NCBI GenBank assembly: GCA_024213275.1
Contig: JANAVG010000029.1
Coordinates: 1 to 35,036, forward strand
From: Rossellomorea sp. BNER
Lineage (GTDB): Bacteria > Bacillota > Bacilli > Bacillales > Bacillaceae_B
Direction of reading: 5' to 3'
DNA length: 35,036 nucleotides
Both the position numbers and the translations under genes were made by a program. Below are positions 16,136 through 23,684 of the stretch, piece by piece. Each line of letters opens with the position of its first letter. Position 1 is the first letter of the stretch. The notes below the pieces were generated by a model. The model saw only the letters and a list, made by a program, of their open reading frames with translations, had not been told where the DNA came from and ran no database searches.

Positions 16136-16768
16136 TTAGTTTTCCACATCTGTCTGTCTGAGTTTTCCGGCAAACAAAAACTTAATATGTCTTGTGACCT
16201 GTTCTAAAAATTTTCCATAGGTCATGTTCTCGTCATAAATGTAGACCATTGTGTCTGTTATTGCGATACCATATATCGCATATGCAGCATCCTCAGGATC
16301 AAGTGGAATTAGAAAACATTCTGAATGCTTATTAATCAATTTTATGAACCATGCCATCATTTCCTCATCTAGACCAAATAACTCACGTCGTAGATGGATG
16401 CTTTCTTCTACTTCCTCCGTCATAACATGGAAAATTTCCCGCCAAAATGCTTTGGAATAATGATTGAAAAATGAGGTGAGCTGTTTCAAAACTTCAATGA
16501 TCGTATTAACTAGGTCTCCAATTGAAGGATCTGTCAGTTTAGCAACATTGTCCTTTTGCATTTGCTCAAATTCTTTTGAAAAAATAATGAGAAGTAGGGA
16601 TCCTTTTGAAGGGAAATAATTATAGATTGTTCCTGCTCCGACCTCAGCGTTCTTTGCAATCTCCGCCATTGAAGCTTTTTGGTAGCCTTTTTCCGTAAAC
16701 ATCTTTTTCGCTGATTCCATTATTCGTGCTTGTGTCTGCAGCTTCTTATCCTCACGTAAACTCGCCAA
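16136..16768 (-). CDS. TetR-family transcriptional repressor
   Basis: A 210-residue regulator with an N-terminal DNA-binding domain: IMESAKKMFTEKGYQKASMA followed by EIAKNAEVGAGTIYNYFPSK is a textbook TetR helix-turn-helix. The C-terminal helical domain would bind a ligand. The start is placed at TTG 16768, which has GGAGG 9 bases upstream; an in-frame ATG at 16819 has no ribosome site and lies inside the operator. Two near-identical palindromes sit just upstream. The next gene on this strand is the FAD monooxygenase, the obvious target. I infer autoregulation and induction of the pair by the enzyme's substrate. Confidence 0.9.
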   Translation of the reverse strand: MASLREDKKLQTQARIMESAKKMFTEKGYQKASMAEIAKNAEVGAGTIYNYFPSKGSLLLIIFSKEFEQMQKDNVAKLTDPSIGDLVNTIIEVLKQLTSFFNHYSKAFWREIFHVMTEEVEESIHLRRELFGLDEEMMAWFIKLINKHSECFLIPLDPEDAAYAIYGIAITDTMVYIYDENMTYGKFLEQVTRHIKFLFAGKLRQTDVEN

Positions 16769-16789
16769 TGTTGTTCGCCTCCATAAAAT

Positions 16790-16819
16790 ATGAACGCATT
16801 CATTTATGAATACATTCAT
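16790..16819 (-). promoter_or_regulatory. Tandem TetR operator
   Basis: ATGAACGCATTCAT (16790-16803) and ATGAATACATTCAT (16806-16819) are two copies of the palindrome ATGAA-N4-TTCAT, 16 bp centre to centre. On the minus strand they lie between a TTGAAA -35-like box (around 16844) and the TetR start, where a bound repressor would block transcription. Half-site ATGAA is shared by all four arms. Confidence 0.8.
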
Positions 16820-17100
16820 ATTTTAACATATGAAAAAGATTTTCAAAACGTTAACTTTAAATTTTGATAAGATTAAAGAAGTATCGGCCTATTAGGAAAA
16901 ATGAATAACACGCAATCAGGATATTTAAGAAATGAACAAAATCGGAAAGCTAAGTTACTGAGAATATGTTGATCTTTTGCGATAATTTTAGGTGAAATTG
17001 TCATTAATTCTTTGTTTTTCTTTTAAAATTCATACGATTTCTCATTCCAGTTCAGCCCTTGCTAAGGAGAATCTTTATTTTCCTTGACTAGAATGTCGAA
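16820..17100. other. Intergenic, promoter of tetR then nothing recognised
   Basis: The first 40 bp hold the minus-strand TTGAAA and an AT-rich -10 region for the TetR gene. No open frame, hairpin or repeat stands out from about 16860 to 17090. It leads directly into the phased ATGCAC array. Confidence 0.4.
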
Positions 17101-17208
17101 ATGCACAACTTTTTGGTTTTATGCACGTACTCGACTAGGAAATGCACAAGAATCTAATTTTACGCACGAAAATCCAGGAGAAATGCACGAGATTTTAAAT
17201 TTATGCAT
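17101..17208. repeat. Phased ATGCAC array (period about 20.5 bp)
   Basis: Six motifs ATGCAC/ATGCAC/ATGCAC/ACGCAC/ATGCAC/ATGCAT begin at 17101, 17121, 17142, 17162, 17183 and 17203; the steps are 20, 21, 20, 21 and 20 bp. The 14-15 bases between motifs are not conserved. The array is non-coding and places every motif on the same face of the helix. A larger array of related design lies at 27570-27987. Confidence 0.85.
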
Positions 17209-17238
17209 ATTTTAGTATGTTGGGGAATAAAAAATCAC

Positions 17239-17346
17239 AGGACTGTCCTAAAACCAAGGAGTCTGAAACCATAACATTAGATAGAAACCTTAGGAGGATT
17301 TTCTATCTATGATTGTTCCAGTCCTTTTTTAGACAGCTCCTTTTTC
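17239..17346. repeat. Palindromic repeat family A, copy 2 (diverged)
   Basis: Starts AGGACTGTCCTAAAACCAAG and ends TTAGACAGCTCC plus T. It is more diverged than the other copies: inner arms are GAAACCATAAC and TGATTGTTCC, and the nested stem is GATAGAAA/TTTCTATC. It ends 2 bp from the stop codon of the small minus-strand membrane gene, so it would form its 3' end. Confidence 0.75.
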
Positions 17347-17347
17347 T

Positions 17348-17533
17348 TTATAAAATTTTAATTGAAGAATTCTTATCATTTACTTTTTTTCTCTGAGTGA
17401 AATAAGTAATTTCAAATCCAAAAAAACCGATAACTAAGGAGGCTCCAATTGAGCTAGGAATACCAATAAAGTTAACAAATACTAAGAAGCTGGCTAGAAA
17501 CACAGCAGTTCCAATAATTAAAGATTTTTTCAT
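17348..17533 (-). CDS. Small two-segment membrane protein, possible immunity protein
   Basis: A 61-residue protein: basic start MKKS, hydrophobic segment LIIGTAVFLASFLVFVNFIG, second segment ASLVIGFFGFEITYF, then a charged tail QRKKVNDKNSS. The ATG overlaps the TGA of the upstream bacteriocin-like frame (ATGA), and its ribosome site TTGGAGATG lies inside that gene, so translation is coupled. Small hydrophobic basic proteins coupled to a peptide precursor are often immunity proteins; that is inference, and no family is recognised. Confidence 0.6.
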   Translation of the reverse strand: MKKSLIIGTAVFLASFLVFVNFIGIPSSIGASLVIGFFGFEITYFTQRKKVNDKNSSIKIL

Positions 17534-17919
17534 GATTTAACATCTCCAATACCTAGATTAGAATTAAAGGAATAGTTACACACGAAATCGACAAATCCAT
17601 CTTTAGATAAATCTTTAACATATAACAGATTCCAGAGCATGCTAATCCCCCGAAAAAGCTTGTACTAGCCCCAACCACTACACAAGCATATACACAACCA
17701 AAAGCATTTACTGCATTATAAAAACCTTTAGCTGTCGATTCACAAAAAACGAGTGCATTAACGGTGCGTTCTCCTGAAATACGTTTTAGCATCAACGAAA
17801 GTTCCATCTTCCGTTAAAATTTCACCATCTATGTTAATTTTAAGATCAAGTAAAGTCTCATCTTGACTTGTAACTTTATATCGAATCAGACCTTTCCCAG
17901 CCTTTTTCCATGTATTCAC
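17530..17919 (-). pseudogene. Bacteriocin-like peptide precursor with two frameshifts
   Basis: Three overlapping minus-strand frames join into one plausible protein of about 130 residues. Frame one (from GTG 17919) gives a leader-like part: KAGKGLIRYKVTSQDETLLD then LKINIDGEILTEDGTFVDAK. Frame two (about 17780-17630) gives a hydrophobic Cys-patterned core, GCVYACVVVGASTSFFGG then LACSGICY, with two C-x3-C pairs. Frame three gives KDLSKDGFVDFVCNYSFNSN and stops in ATGA with the next gene. Coupling to that gene argues that frame three is the true C-terminus. The paired C-x3-C pattern loosely recalls halocin-C8-like peptides. Frame two alone could encode 84 residues from an ATG at 17807. Sequencing error is possible. 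Confidence 0.5.
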
Positions 17920-18075
17920 TTCCAGTTATTTGGGTTTTTTTATAAATATATAACTCTAGTAATTAAACTGAATATTAGATCAGTGGGGGTAGTTTTCTTG
18001 AAAAAAATTGATATTATGTAACCTAGAACTTATCGAGGAAGGGTATTCGATTTGGTTTCAAGTGTTTAGGTATTT

Positions 18076-18500
18076 TCATCCCTTGCCATACCACTTAATC
18101 AAGACATTCAAAATAGCGTCTAGCAAGCCTATCCCAGCCGCATTGGCGATTGTTCCATCGCTAAATCGCTCACCACGTACCACAAAAGCCGCGCGAATCG
18201 CATCCGCAACGCTCAACGCGCTATTTGATGAGTAGTCTGGTAGCCCTTGATCCATCCAATGATACAGTGGAGTCACAGCACCGACCGTAGATAGTAGTGT
18301 AATGACTTTGCTTATTCGCTTACTATAGGCGGGATAGCTTAATCTATACGTTCCATCGGGGAGAAGCCCCCATCTGTCCATTTTACACTTCGATCCTCTG
18401 CCGTCATCTCTTCCGCGACAGAGCGTAATTCCTCCCAATCCTCTGCTTTCGACCTGTCTAGCTGGTTGACGAGTTGAATATCATCTGGATTTCCCTCCAT
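18076..18500 (-). pseudogene. DUF6508-like protein with one frameshift
   Basis: The start ATG at 18500 has AAGGAG upstream and opens a frame reading MEGNPDDIQLVNQLDRSKAE to VKWTDGG. The rest continues in the next frame as LLPDGTYRLSYPAYSKRI, then VRGERFSDGTIANAAGIGLL and a C-terminal WYGKG. The shift maps to the CCCCC/GGGG homopolymer region around 18358-18371. The joined product of about 141 residues resembles DUF6508 proteins (from memory: conserved P-Y-Y and VRGERF-DG phrases), whose function is not known to me. Either a broken gene or a homopolymer sequencing error. Confidence 0.6.
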
Positions 18501-18653
18501 ATTCTCATTCTCCTTTTTAATCAAAATTTAAATTTATGTCAGGGTCTTCCTAATCAACAATAAGCAAATTTGCTCATAAAGGAGTTACTACATTAATCAG
18601 GAATAATGTACACTATGGGTTACCAGGGCGGAAAGCTTTCATAAACTCGCTCT

Positions 18654-19592
18654 CTAAATATCATCTATCAATTCTCTATAGTACTCTCTTAAGCTTTCTT
18701 TAAGAATAACAGGCTCTATAATTTTAATGGATTTCCCAAAGCCAGCAAGATATTTAATAATAAAATCAAGTTCGTTTGGCTCATAGGATCCTACAATAAA
18801 CGTATTTTCCATCTCATGGATTAACTTCATAGATGGGTAATGTTCCTGTTGAAATAGCTCAATCCCTGTTGGACTAACTTGACATTTAAATGGAACGGCT
18901 TTTTCAGATGGTTTCCAAAGTGAATGGGCATTTTGAATCGTAATTTTATTTAGTTCCACTAATGGTTGGATGTCCGTAAATTCAGCTGAAGTTATACGAT
19001 CACACCGGAAAACCCGGTAAGCTTTTTTGCCCATGTCATATGCCTGACAATACCAATAGCCTTTCATTGCGTAAATAGCGATTGGGTGAATAGTGCGAGA
19101 ATTGCTTTGGTTGGCCTTTTGATAAGTAATTTTTATGACGATATTTTTTACAGCTGCCAATAATAAAATTTCTAAATGCTCACTATCTTTGATTTGCTCT
19201 GTATGTCTAAAGGTTACTCGATTTTGAAATCTCTCTATATCCTGTCTTTGGTTTTCCGATAATTCGTTTATAAATTTTTCATGAATGGAGCGAAAAGATA
19301 CTTGAAAAGGTAAATTTGAAAAACTTCGAAGTGCTTGCATGGCAAAATAAAGGGCATGAATTTCTTGACTATTAAACGAAATCGGGGGGAGCTGTATTTG
19401 ATTAAGTAAACGATAACCCCCATATCGTCCATATTCTGCATAAATTGGCGCACCCATTTCCTCTAAAGATGCGATGTCCCTTAATGCCGTTCTTTTAGAA
19501 ATTTGGAATTCATTCATTAAATCTTGAAGTGTAAAATGTTGTTTTTGATTAATGAAACGTAGCATTTGATTTAAACGTTCAGTTTTTTTAAT
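18654..19592 (-). CDS. YafY-type HTH-WYL transcriptional regulator, ATT start
   Basis: A 312-residue regulator: N-terminal winged HTH (FTLQDLMNEFQISKRTALRD, about residues 20-39), then a WYL domain (around 140-200, with YAMKGYWYCQAYD and YRVFRCDRI) and a WCX-type C-terminus. The family usually begins MKKTERLNQM; those codons are present here only if translation begins at ATT 19592, which has AAGGGG 9 bases upstream. The first ATG (19565) would drop this start and has no ribosome site. It is divergent from the VOC gene, with a palindrome in between, and probably controls that gene. Confidence 0.85.
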   Translation of the reverse strand: MKKTERLNQMLRFINQKQHFTLQDLMNEFQISKRTALRDIASLEEMGAPIYAEYGRYGGYRLLNQIQLPPISFNSQEIHALYFAMQALRSFSNLPFQVSFRSIHEKFINELSENQRQDIERFQNRVTFRHTEQIKDSEHLEILLLAAVKNIVIKITYQKANQSNSRTIHPIAIYAMKGYWYCQAYDMGKKAYRVFRCDRITSAEFTDIQPLVELNKITIQNAHSLWKPSEKAVPFKCQVSPTGIELFQQEHYPSMKLIHEMENTFIVGSYEPNELDFIIKYLAGFGKSIKIIEPVILKESLREYYRELIDDI

Positions 19593-19636
19593 AAAAAAAC
19601 ACCCCTTAATGGTGCCTTAATTTGTCACCTTTATGA

Positions 19637-19656
19637 ATTATACTTGTAAGTGTAAT
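19637..19656. promoter_or_regulatory. Palindromic operator between WYL regulator and VOC gene
   Basis: ATTATACTTGTAAGTGTAAT is a 20-bp palindrome with 8 of 10 positions paired, centred in the 89-bp divergent gap. It is the best candidate for the site of the WYL regulator. Confidence 0.6.
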
Positions 19657-19681
19657 CAATAATGATAAAGGAGGCAATAAA

Positions 19682-20125
19682 ATGAATGTTGAAGTAATCC
19701 CATTTTTATCTATGAATGGTCATGCTGCAGCGGCCATTGCATTTTATGAAAAGTATTTAGGTGCTAGAGTGCTCTTTAAGAAGAATTATAAAGAAATGAA
19801 GGAAATGAGCCCCAATTTTCATTATGATGAAGGTCAAGATGAATATATTACTCATTCTGTCTTGGAAATTGGTGCTAATAAACTCATGATTGCGGAGGAA
19901 GAAATGGACACTTCGCAACCATGGCAATTAGGCAATAGCTCTTCATTATGTATTCAATCAAAAGATAAGAATGTCATTAATAATCTTTATAAATCGCTTG
20001 TTCAACATGAGGAGGTTACTGTCTTAGTACCATTTGAAGAAAATGCGTTTAGTCCCGGATATGCAATTATAAGAGATCCGTTTGGTATCGTTATACAACT
20101 TTGTGTGACTGTACATGATTTTTAA
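19682..20125 (+). CDS. VOC-superfamily (PhnB/glyoxalase-like) protein
   Basis: A 147-residue protein of the vicinal-oxygen-chelate fold. The N-terminus VIPFLSMNGHAAAAIAFYEK followed by YLGARVLFKK, and the C-terminal end FSPGYAIIRDPFGIVIQL, match the PhnB / 3-demethylubiquinone-methyltransferase-like subgroup. That group includes many unassigned Bacillus proteins. The substrate is unknown; antibiotic-binding relatives exist, but nothing here shows that. AAAGGAGG gives a strong ribosome site. It is divergent from the WYL regulator, a common pairing. Confidence 0.85.
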   Translation: MNVEVIPFLSMNGHAAAAIAFYEKYLGARVLFKKNYKEMKEMSPNFHYDEGQDEYITHSVLEIGANKLMIAEEEMDTSQPWQLGNSSSLCIQSKDKNVINNLYKSLVQHEEVTVLVPFEENAFSPGYAIIRDPFGIVIQLCVTVHDF

Positions 20126-20283
20126 ATTATTTTATAAAACTTTAAAGGAATTAGGGAACAGAAAATTCCCAATGTTGCTGTTGAGAAATTGACTTCGAAG
20201 TTTTCTATATCTATGGATAAAAAATGGCATGGACATATTTTGTTATATGAGTGAAAATTATGTGCCTCTGAGTTTATTTGAAA

Positions 20284-20390
20284 GGGGCTGTCTCAAAATC
20301 AAGATGCCATGAACCACAACTTCAATATATAGAAAAAACCTGGAAAAGTGGACGATCATAGTGGTTCAGGAGCTCTTTTGACACAGCCCC
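20284..20390. repeat. Palindromic repeat family A, copy 3
   Basis: Starts GGGGCTGTCTCAAAATCAAG and ends TTTTGACACAGCCCC; inner arms are GAACCACAACTTCAA and CATAGTGGTTCAGGA. It lies between the VOC gene and the convergent mtnD, 28 bp beyond the mtnD stop, and reads in the same sense as copies 2 and 4. Confidence 0.85.
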
Positions 20391-20418
20391 ATCATTTATC
20401 ATTGGATTTATACTAGCA

Positions 20419-20949
20419 TCATTTAAAATCTGGATCTTCATAAGGGTGGGCAACCCATCCCGAAGAATCAATAAACAATCGAACGGCTACTACTTGACGG
20501 TTTTCCATTAAAGTAAAGAAATGAGGTATGTTGACCGGAACAGAAATTACATCCCCTGCACATAATTCTACATCGAAATAACCGGAATCCCCCTTGATCG
20601 TAAAGATCCCATTTCCAGCTGTAATTGCACGAACTTCATCTTCAGTATGAACATGTACCTGTTTAAATTTCTTAAGGAGCTCATCTAAATTAGGAACTGC
20701 ATCGGACAATGCTACAATGTCCCATTCTTTATAACCACGTCGATTTGCAAGCGATCTAATTTCAGAATCAAAGATGGTGAGAATTTCTATTTTTTTCTCA
20801 TCAGAAAGTTTAAAATTATTCTGCAGGTCATTTGGTAACTTCTCTATATTCCAATGTTCGTAAAGAACTCCTTGTTCATCCAAAAATCTTTTAACCTCTT
20901 GTTCTTGTGTTAATCTTTTATTAGTATTACGCATTCTAATCGTTGCCAT
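20419..20949 (-). CDS. mtnD: Acireductone dioxygenase MtnD
   Basis: A 176-residue cupin that oxidises acireductone (1,2-dihydroxy-3-keto-5-methylthiopentene) to 4-methylthio-2-oxobutanoate and formate, the last ring-opening step of methionine salvage. Metal ligands are visible: QVHVHTEDEV (H99, H101, E105) and H143 in NIPHFFTL. Length is that of Bacillus ARD. The ATG at 20949 is preceded by a GGGGG-rich ribosome site. It follows mtnX by 16 bp on the same strand and forms an operon with it. In B. subtilis mtnB lies between these two; it is absent here. Confidence 0.95.
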   Translation of the reverse strand: MATIRMRNTNKRLTQEQEVKRFLDEQGVLYEHWNIEKLPNDLQNNFKLSDEKKIEILTIFDSEIRSLANRRGYKEWDIVALSDAVPNLDELLKKFKQVHVHTEDEVRAITAGNGIFTIKGDSGYFDVELCAGDVISVPVNIPHFFTLMENRQVVAVRLFIDSSGWVAHPYEDPDFK

Positions 20950-20965
20950 TGTTAAATCCCCCTTT

Positions 20966-21640
20966 TTAATAGGTTTGTTTAAATTTTTCTTCTAAAATAT
21001 TTATCACATCTAAAAATGAATCAAATTTCTTATAAGGAAGAGACTGTTCTTTGCATTTTTGTAATAGAAAACCCCTAGCAATAACAAGGTCAGCCAATTT
21101 TGAAACTTCTAAATCAGTGATGCTATCTCCAATTACGATTTTCATATCATCATTTGTTGAAAGAGAACGAAGAATGCTTGGTTTACACATTCCGCAATCA
21201 TTTTTACAGAGGGCATCACAAGAAAAGGGCCATATAACTCTCATTTGTTTGCCACTAAAATCGCATGAGTTGCAATAGATATTGTTTTTGGGAATAGGAT
21301 AGCTTGATAAAATAGGTAAAACGAAAAAGTCAATTCCTCCACTAGTAATGAAAAGGCGAATATTGTTGTCCTGGCAATATTGAATAAATCGATTAAAACC
21401 AGTTCGAATGTTGCTTTGTTTTATAGCATAATGAGTGATTTCTTCCCGGGAAGATGAAGGTAAGAGGGAAAACATGCGCCCTACTCCTTCTCGAATGCTT
21501 GTTCTCTTAGTCAAAATATCATTCTTAATGGTTTCCCATCCATGAGGATTAAACTTTTTCATAATATTGATGATGTTGTCACTTTCTGTGATGGTTCCAT
21601 CGAAATCGCAAAAAACGGAAATCCTTTTTAATGTGCTCAT
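20966..21640 (-). CDS. mtnX: HK-MTPenyl-1-P phosphatase MtnX
   Basis: A HAD-superfamily phosphatase of about 224 residues that makes acireductone from 2-hydroxy-3-keto-5-methylthiopentenyl-1-P. HAD motif I CDFDGTIT (D12 and D14), motif II FITSGG and motif IV GDSITD are present, along with the family's cysteine cluster CDALCKNDCGMC. I prefer the start at 21640, which gives MSTLKRISVFCDFDG; an in-frame ATG at 21658 has no ribosome site. Next on the strand is mtnD. The enolase gene mtnW, which should precede it, is missing, so its substrate would have to be made by genes elsewhere. Confidence 0.93.
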   Translation of the reverse strand: MSTLKRISVFCDFDGTITESDNIINIMKKFNPHGWETIKNDILTKRTSIREGVGRMFSLLPSSSREEITHYAIKQSNIRTGFNRFIQYCQDNNIRLFITSGGIDFFVLPILSSYPIPKNNIYCNSCDFSGKQMRVIWPFSCDALCKNDCGMCKPSILRSLSTNDDMKIVIGDSITDLEVSKLADLVIARGFLLQKCKEQSLPYKKFDSFLDVINILEEKFKQTY

Positions 21641-22451
21641 CGTTATAAGGCACCCCATTTGTTTTATCGATGACTATCCCTAAATGTGAGAGTCATTTGT
21701 TCTTTTTGTGAAAATCTAAATGACCATGAACTAGGTAACTAGATAGCTATAACATAATCTCGGTCAGTTATCATAAACCGTTCAGCTCCTGAATATAAAG
21801 GTTGTAATGAGACCTTTAAGATAGATAGCTAGGACATACGCTGCAAAGCTACCTGATCCTCTTCTGTAAGCAATCTATAACCTTCTCCATGCTTGGAAAA
21901 TCCGATTTTAGGAGCTACAACAACTTTCACTATTTTTATTAAGGGATTACAAACGGATTTGAAATGTATCCTTTTTGGAACATGTACCAGGAATGGAAGG
22001 ATTCTTTAGGAAGGAGCATCTTAACCAAGCTTTTTTAGTTCTTCAAATAATAAACTGTAAGTGGCAACAAGATCTCGGGCATTTATGGAGAGAAGGCCAA
22101 GCCTGTTAAAGCACCTCTTGAATATCTCCAGACAAGAAGAAAAATATGGCCTTGGGGTTCATTGATAAGTGAATCAACTCTTGGAGACGGTACGTAGATC
22201 TGAAGGAGCATGTCCGAGATTAATACCCCTCGTTAATGTAGAAAAATTGGTTAGAAAGTTATTAGATGCATTAATTATAAAATTTTTATTTTGAATAATT
22301 AATCACCTCTTTTTTATAAACAACATATGATGACATCACCTTTTTAGTGAGTAAACATAAAAAAACAGTTGTTTTGTCCAGTTTTAATAGAGAAACGGAA
22401 AACATCGTTGTTTTTATCCTGAAAAGAATCTATGGAAGGAAGAGGGAATGA
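21641..22451. other. Decayed region between divergent mtn units
   Basis: Over 800 bp with no intact gene. It contains an aminotransferase C-terminal remnant on the minus strand (21829-21930). On the + strand around 21961-22196 are short coding-like pieces (MYPFWNMYQEWKDSLGRS; YGEKAKPVKAPLEYLQTRR) broken by stops, which I cannot assign. No S-box (SAM) riboswitch consensus is visible before mtnX or mtnK, although B. subtilis has them. A TGATGACATCA palindrome lies near 22329. Confidence 0.5.
21829..21930 (-). pseudogene. Aminotransferase C-terminal remnant (possibly mtnE)
   Basis: A 33-codon minus-strand piece reads VKVVVAPKIGFSKHGEGYRL followed by LTEEDQVALQRMS and a stop. The V-x-P-x-x-G-F-x-x-x-GEGY pattern is the C-terminal signature of class I/II aminotransferases. 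Methionine salvage uses such an enzyme (MtnE) encoded next to mtnKA/mtnWXBD in B. subtilis, so this may be its relic. No catalytic part remains nearby. Confidence 0.45.
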
Positions 22452-23684
22452 ATGTCAAATTTAAGTTACCATGCGCTTGGTGAGGCAGAAGCAATACAAT
22501 ATGCTAGAAACATACCTGGTTTATTTGCTGAAAATGCTCAATTAATCTGTAAGGAGATTGGTGATGGAAATCTAAATCTAGTATTCCGAATAATCGATAA
22601 CGGTACGTCAGGTAAAAGTGTCATTATAAAACAGGCACTTCCTTATGCTCGTGTCGTTGGGGAGTCTTGGCCATTAACCTTGGACAGGGCACGTATTGAG
22701 ACTGAGGCATTAATGATACAAAATAATATTTGTCCAGGATCGGTTCCAAAGGTTTACCATTTTAGCAAAGAGTTAGCATTAACTGTCATGGAGGATTTAT
22801 CAGCACATTTAATAATGCGAAAAGGACTAATTAAACGTAATCGTTATCCTGAGTTTGCAAAACACATGGGTACGTTTCTAGCTAGAACTCTAATTTTAAC
22901 TTCAGATTTAACGTTAGATCCTCAAGATAAAAAACAGAAAGTAGTACAATTTATCAATCCTGAAATGTGCAAAATCACTGAAGATCTTGTGTTTACTGAT
23001 CCATATTACGATGCAAAAACGAATCAATTTAACCCTCTAATAAAGGAAGTAATTGAAGAGATTTGGGGGCATGGAGAGCTTAAATTAGAAGTTGCAAAGT
23101 TAAAAGAGAAATTCCTTACTCAAGCCCAGGCGCTCATCCATGGAGATCTTCACACAGGAAGTATTATGGTCACAGAAACGGAAACGAAAGTATTTGACCC
23201 TGAGTTTGCCTTTTATGGGCCAATGGGTTTTGACATTGGAGCAGTGATTGCCAATCTATTACTCAATTTTTGCTCTCATGAAGGACATACTCTAGATCAA
23301 AAAGAAAAGAATCAATACCAAGATTATTTGTTAAGTACAATTGAAGAAATTTGGACAGTCTTTGAAGAGCAATTTAGAACTTTGTGGCAGGAAAAAGCTA
23401 ATGAATCCTATTCGTCCCTACAGGGATATAAAGAGGATTATATAGTACGCGTGCTTCATGACTCATTAGGATTTGCGGGCTGCAAAATGATGCGTCGAGT
23501 AATCGGGTTAGCCCATGTCCCTGATTTGGAAAGCATAGACGATCCAAAATTAAGAGCAAAGGGTGAAAGATTAGCCCTTGCTATTGGACAACAATTGGTA
23601 TTAAAAAGGGGAACTGCACAAAAAATTGCCGATCTCACTACTTTAGTCAAGTATATAAAATATAAGGAGGTGGAAGAAGATTAG
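22452..23684 (+). CDS. mtnK: 5-Methylthioribose kinase MtnK
   Basis: A 410-residue kinase that phosphorylates 5-methylthioribose to MTR-1-P at the start of methionine salvage. It has the protein-kinase-like (APH) fold: nucleotide loop IGDGNLNLVF (36-45), catalytic HGDLHTGS (230-237) and metal-binding DPE (249-251), the usual MtnK motifs. The start ATG has GGAAGGAAGAGGG upstream. Its stop codon overlaps the ATT start proposed for mtnA (ATTAG), so the two are coupled. Confidence 0.96.
   Translation: MSNLSYHALGEAEAIQYARNIPGLFAENAQLICKEIGDGNLNLVFRIIDNGTSGKSVIIKQALPYARVVGESWPLTLDRARIETEALMIQNNICPGSVPKVYHFSKELALTVMEDLSAHLIMRKGLIKRNRYPEFAKHMGTFLARTLILTSDLTLDPQDKKQKVVQFINPEMCKITEDLVFTDPYYDAKTNQFNPLIKEVIEEIWGHGELKLEVAKLKEKFLTQAQALIHGDLHTGSIMVTETETKVFDPEFAFYGPMGFDIGAVIANLLLNFCSHEGHTLDQKEKNQYQDYLLSTIEEIWTVFEEQFRTLWQEKANESYSSLQGYKEDYIVRVLHDSLGFAGCKMMRRVIGLAHVPDLESIDDPKLRAKGERLALAIGQQLVLKRGTAQKIADLTTLVKYIKYKEVEED

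Noticed and set aside
18008..18235. A + strand gene over the DUF6508-like region
   Set aside because: The minus strand gives the recognisable protein; the + frame has no ribosome site.
21659..22451. SAM (S-box) riboswitch before mtnX or mtnK
   Set aside because: Expected from B. subtilis, but the conserved S-box core (AGAGGTGGAGGGA, GCAACC) is not found on either strand.
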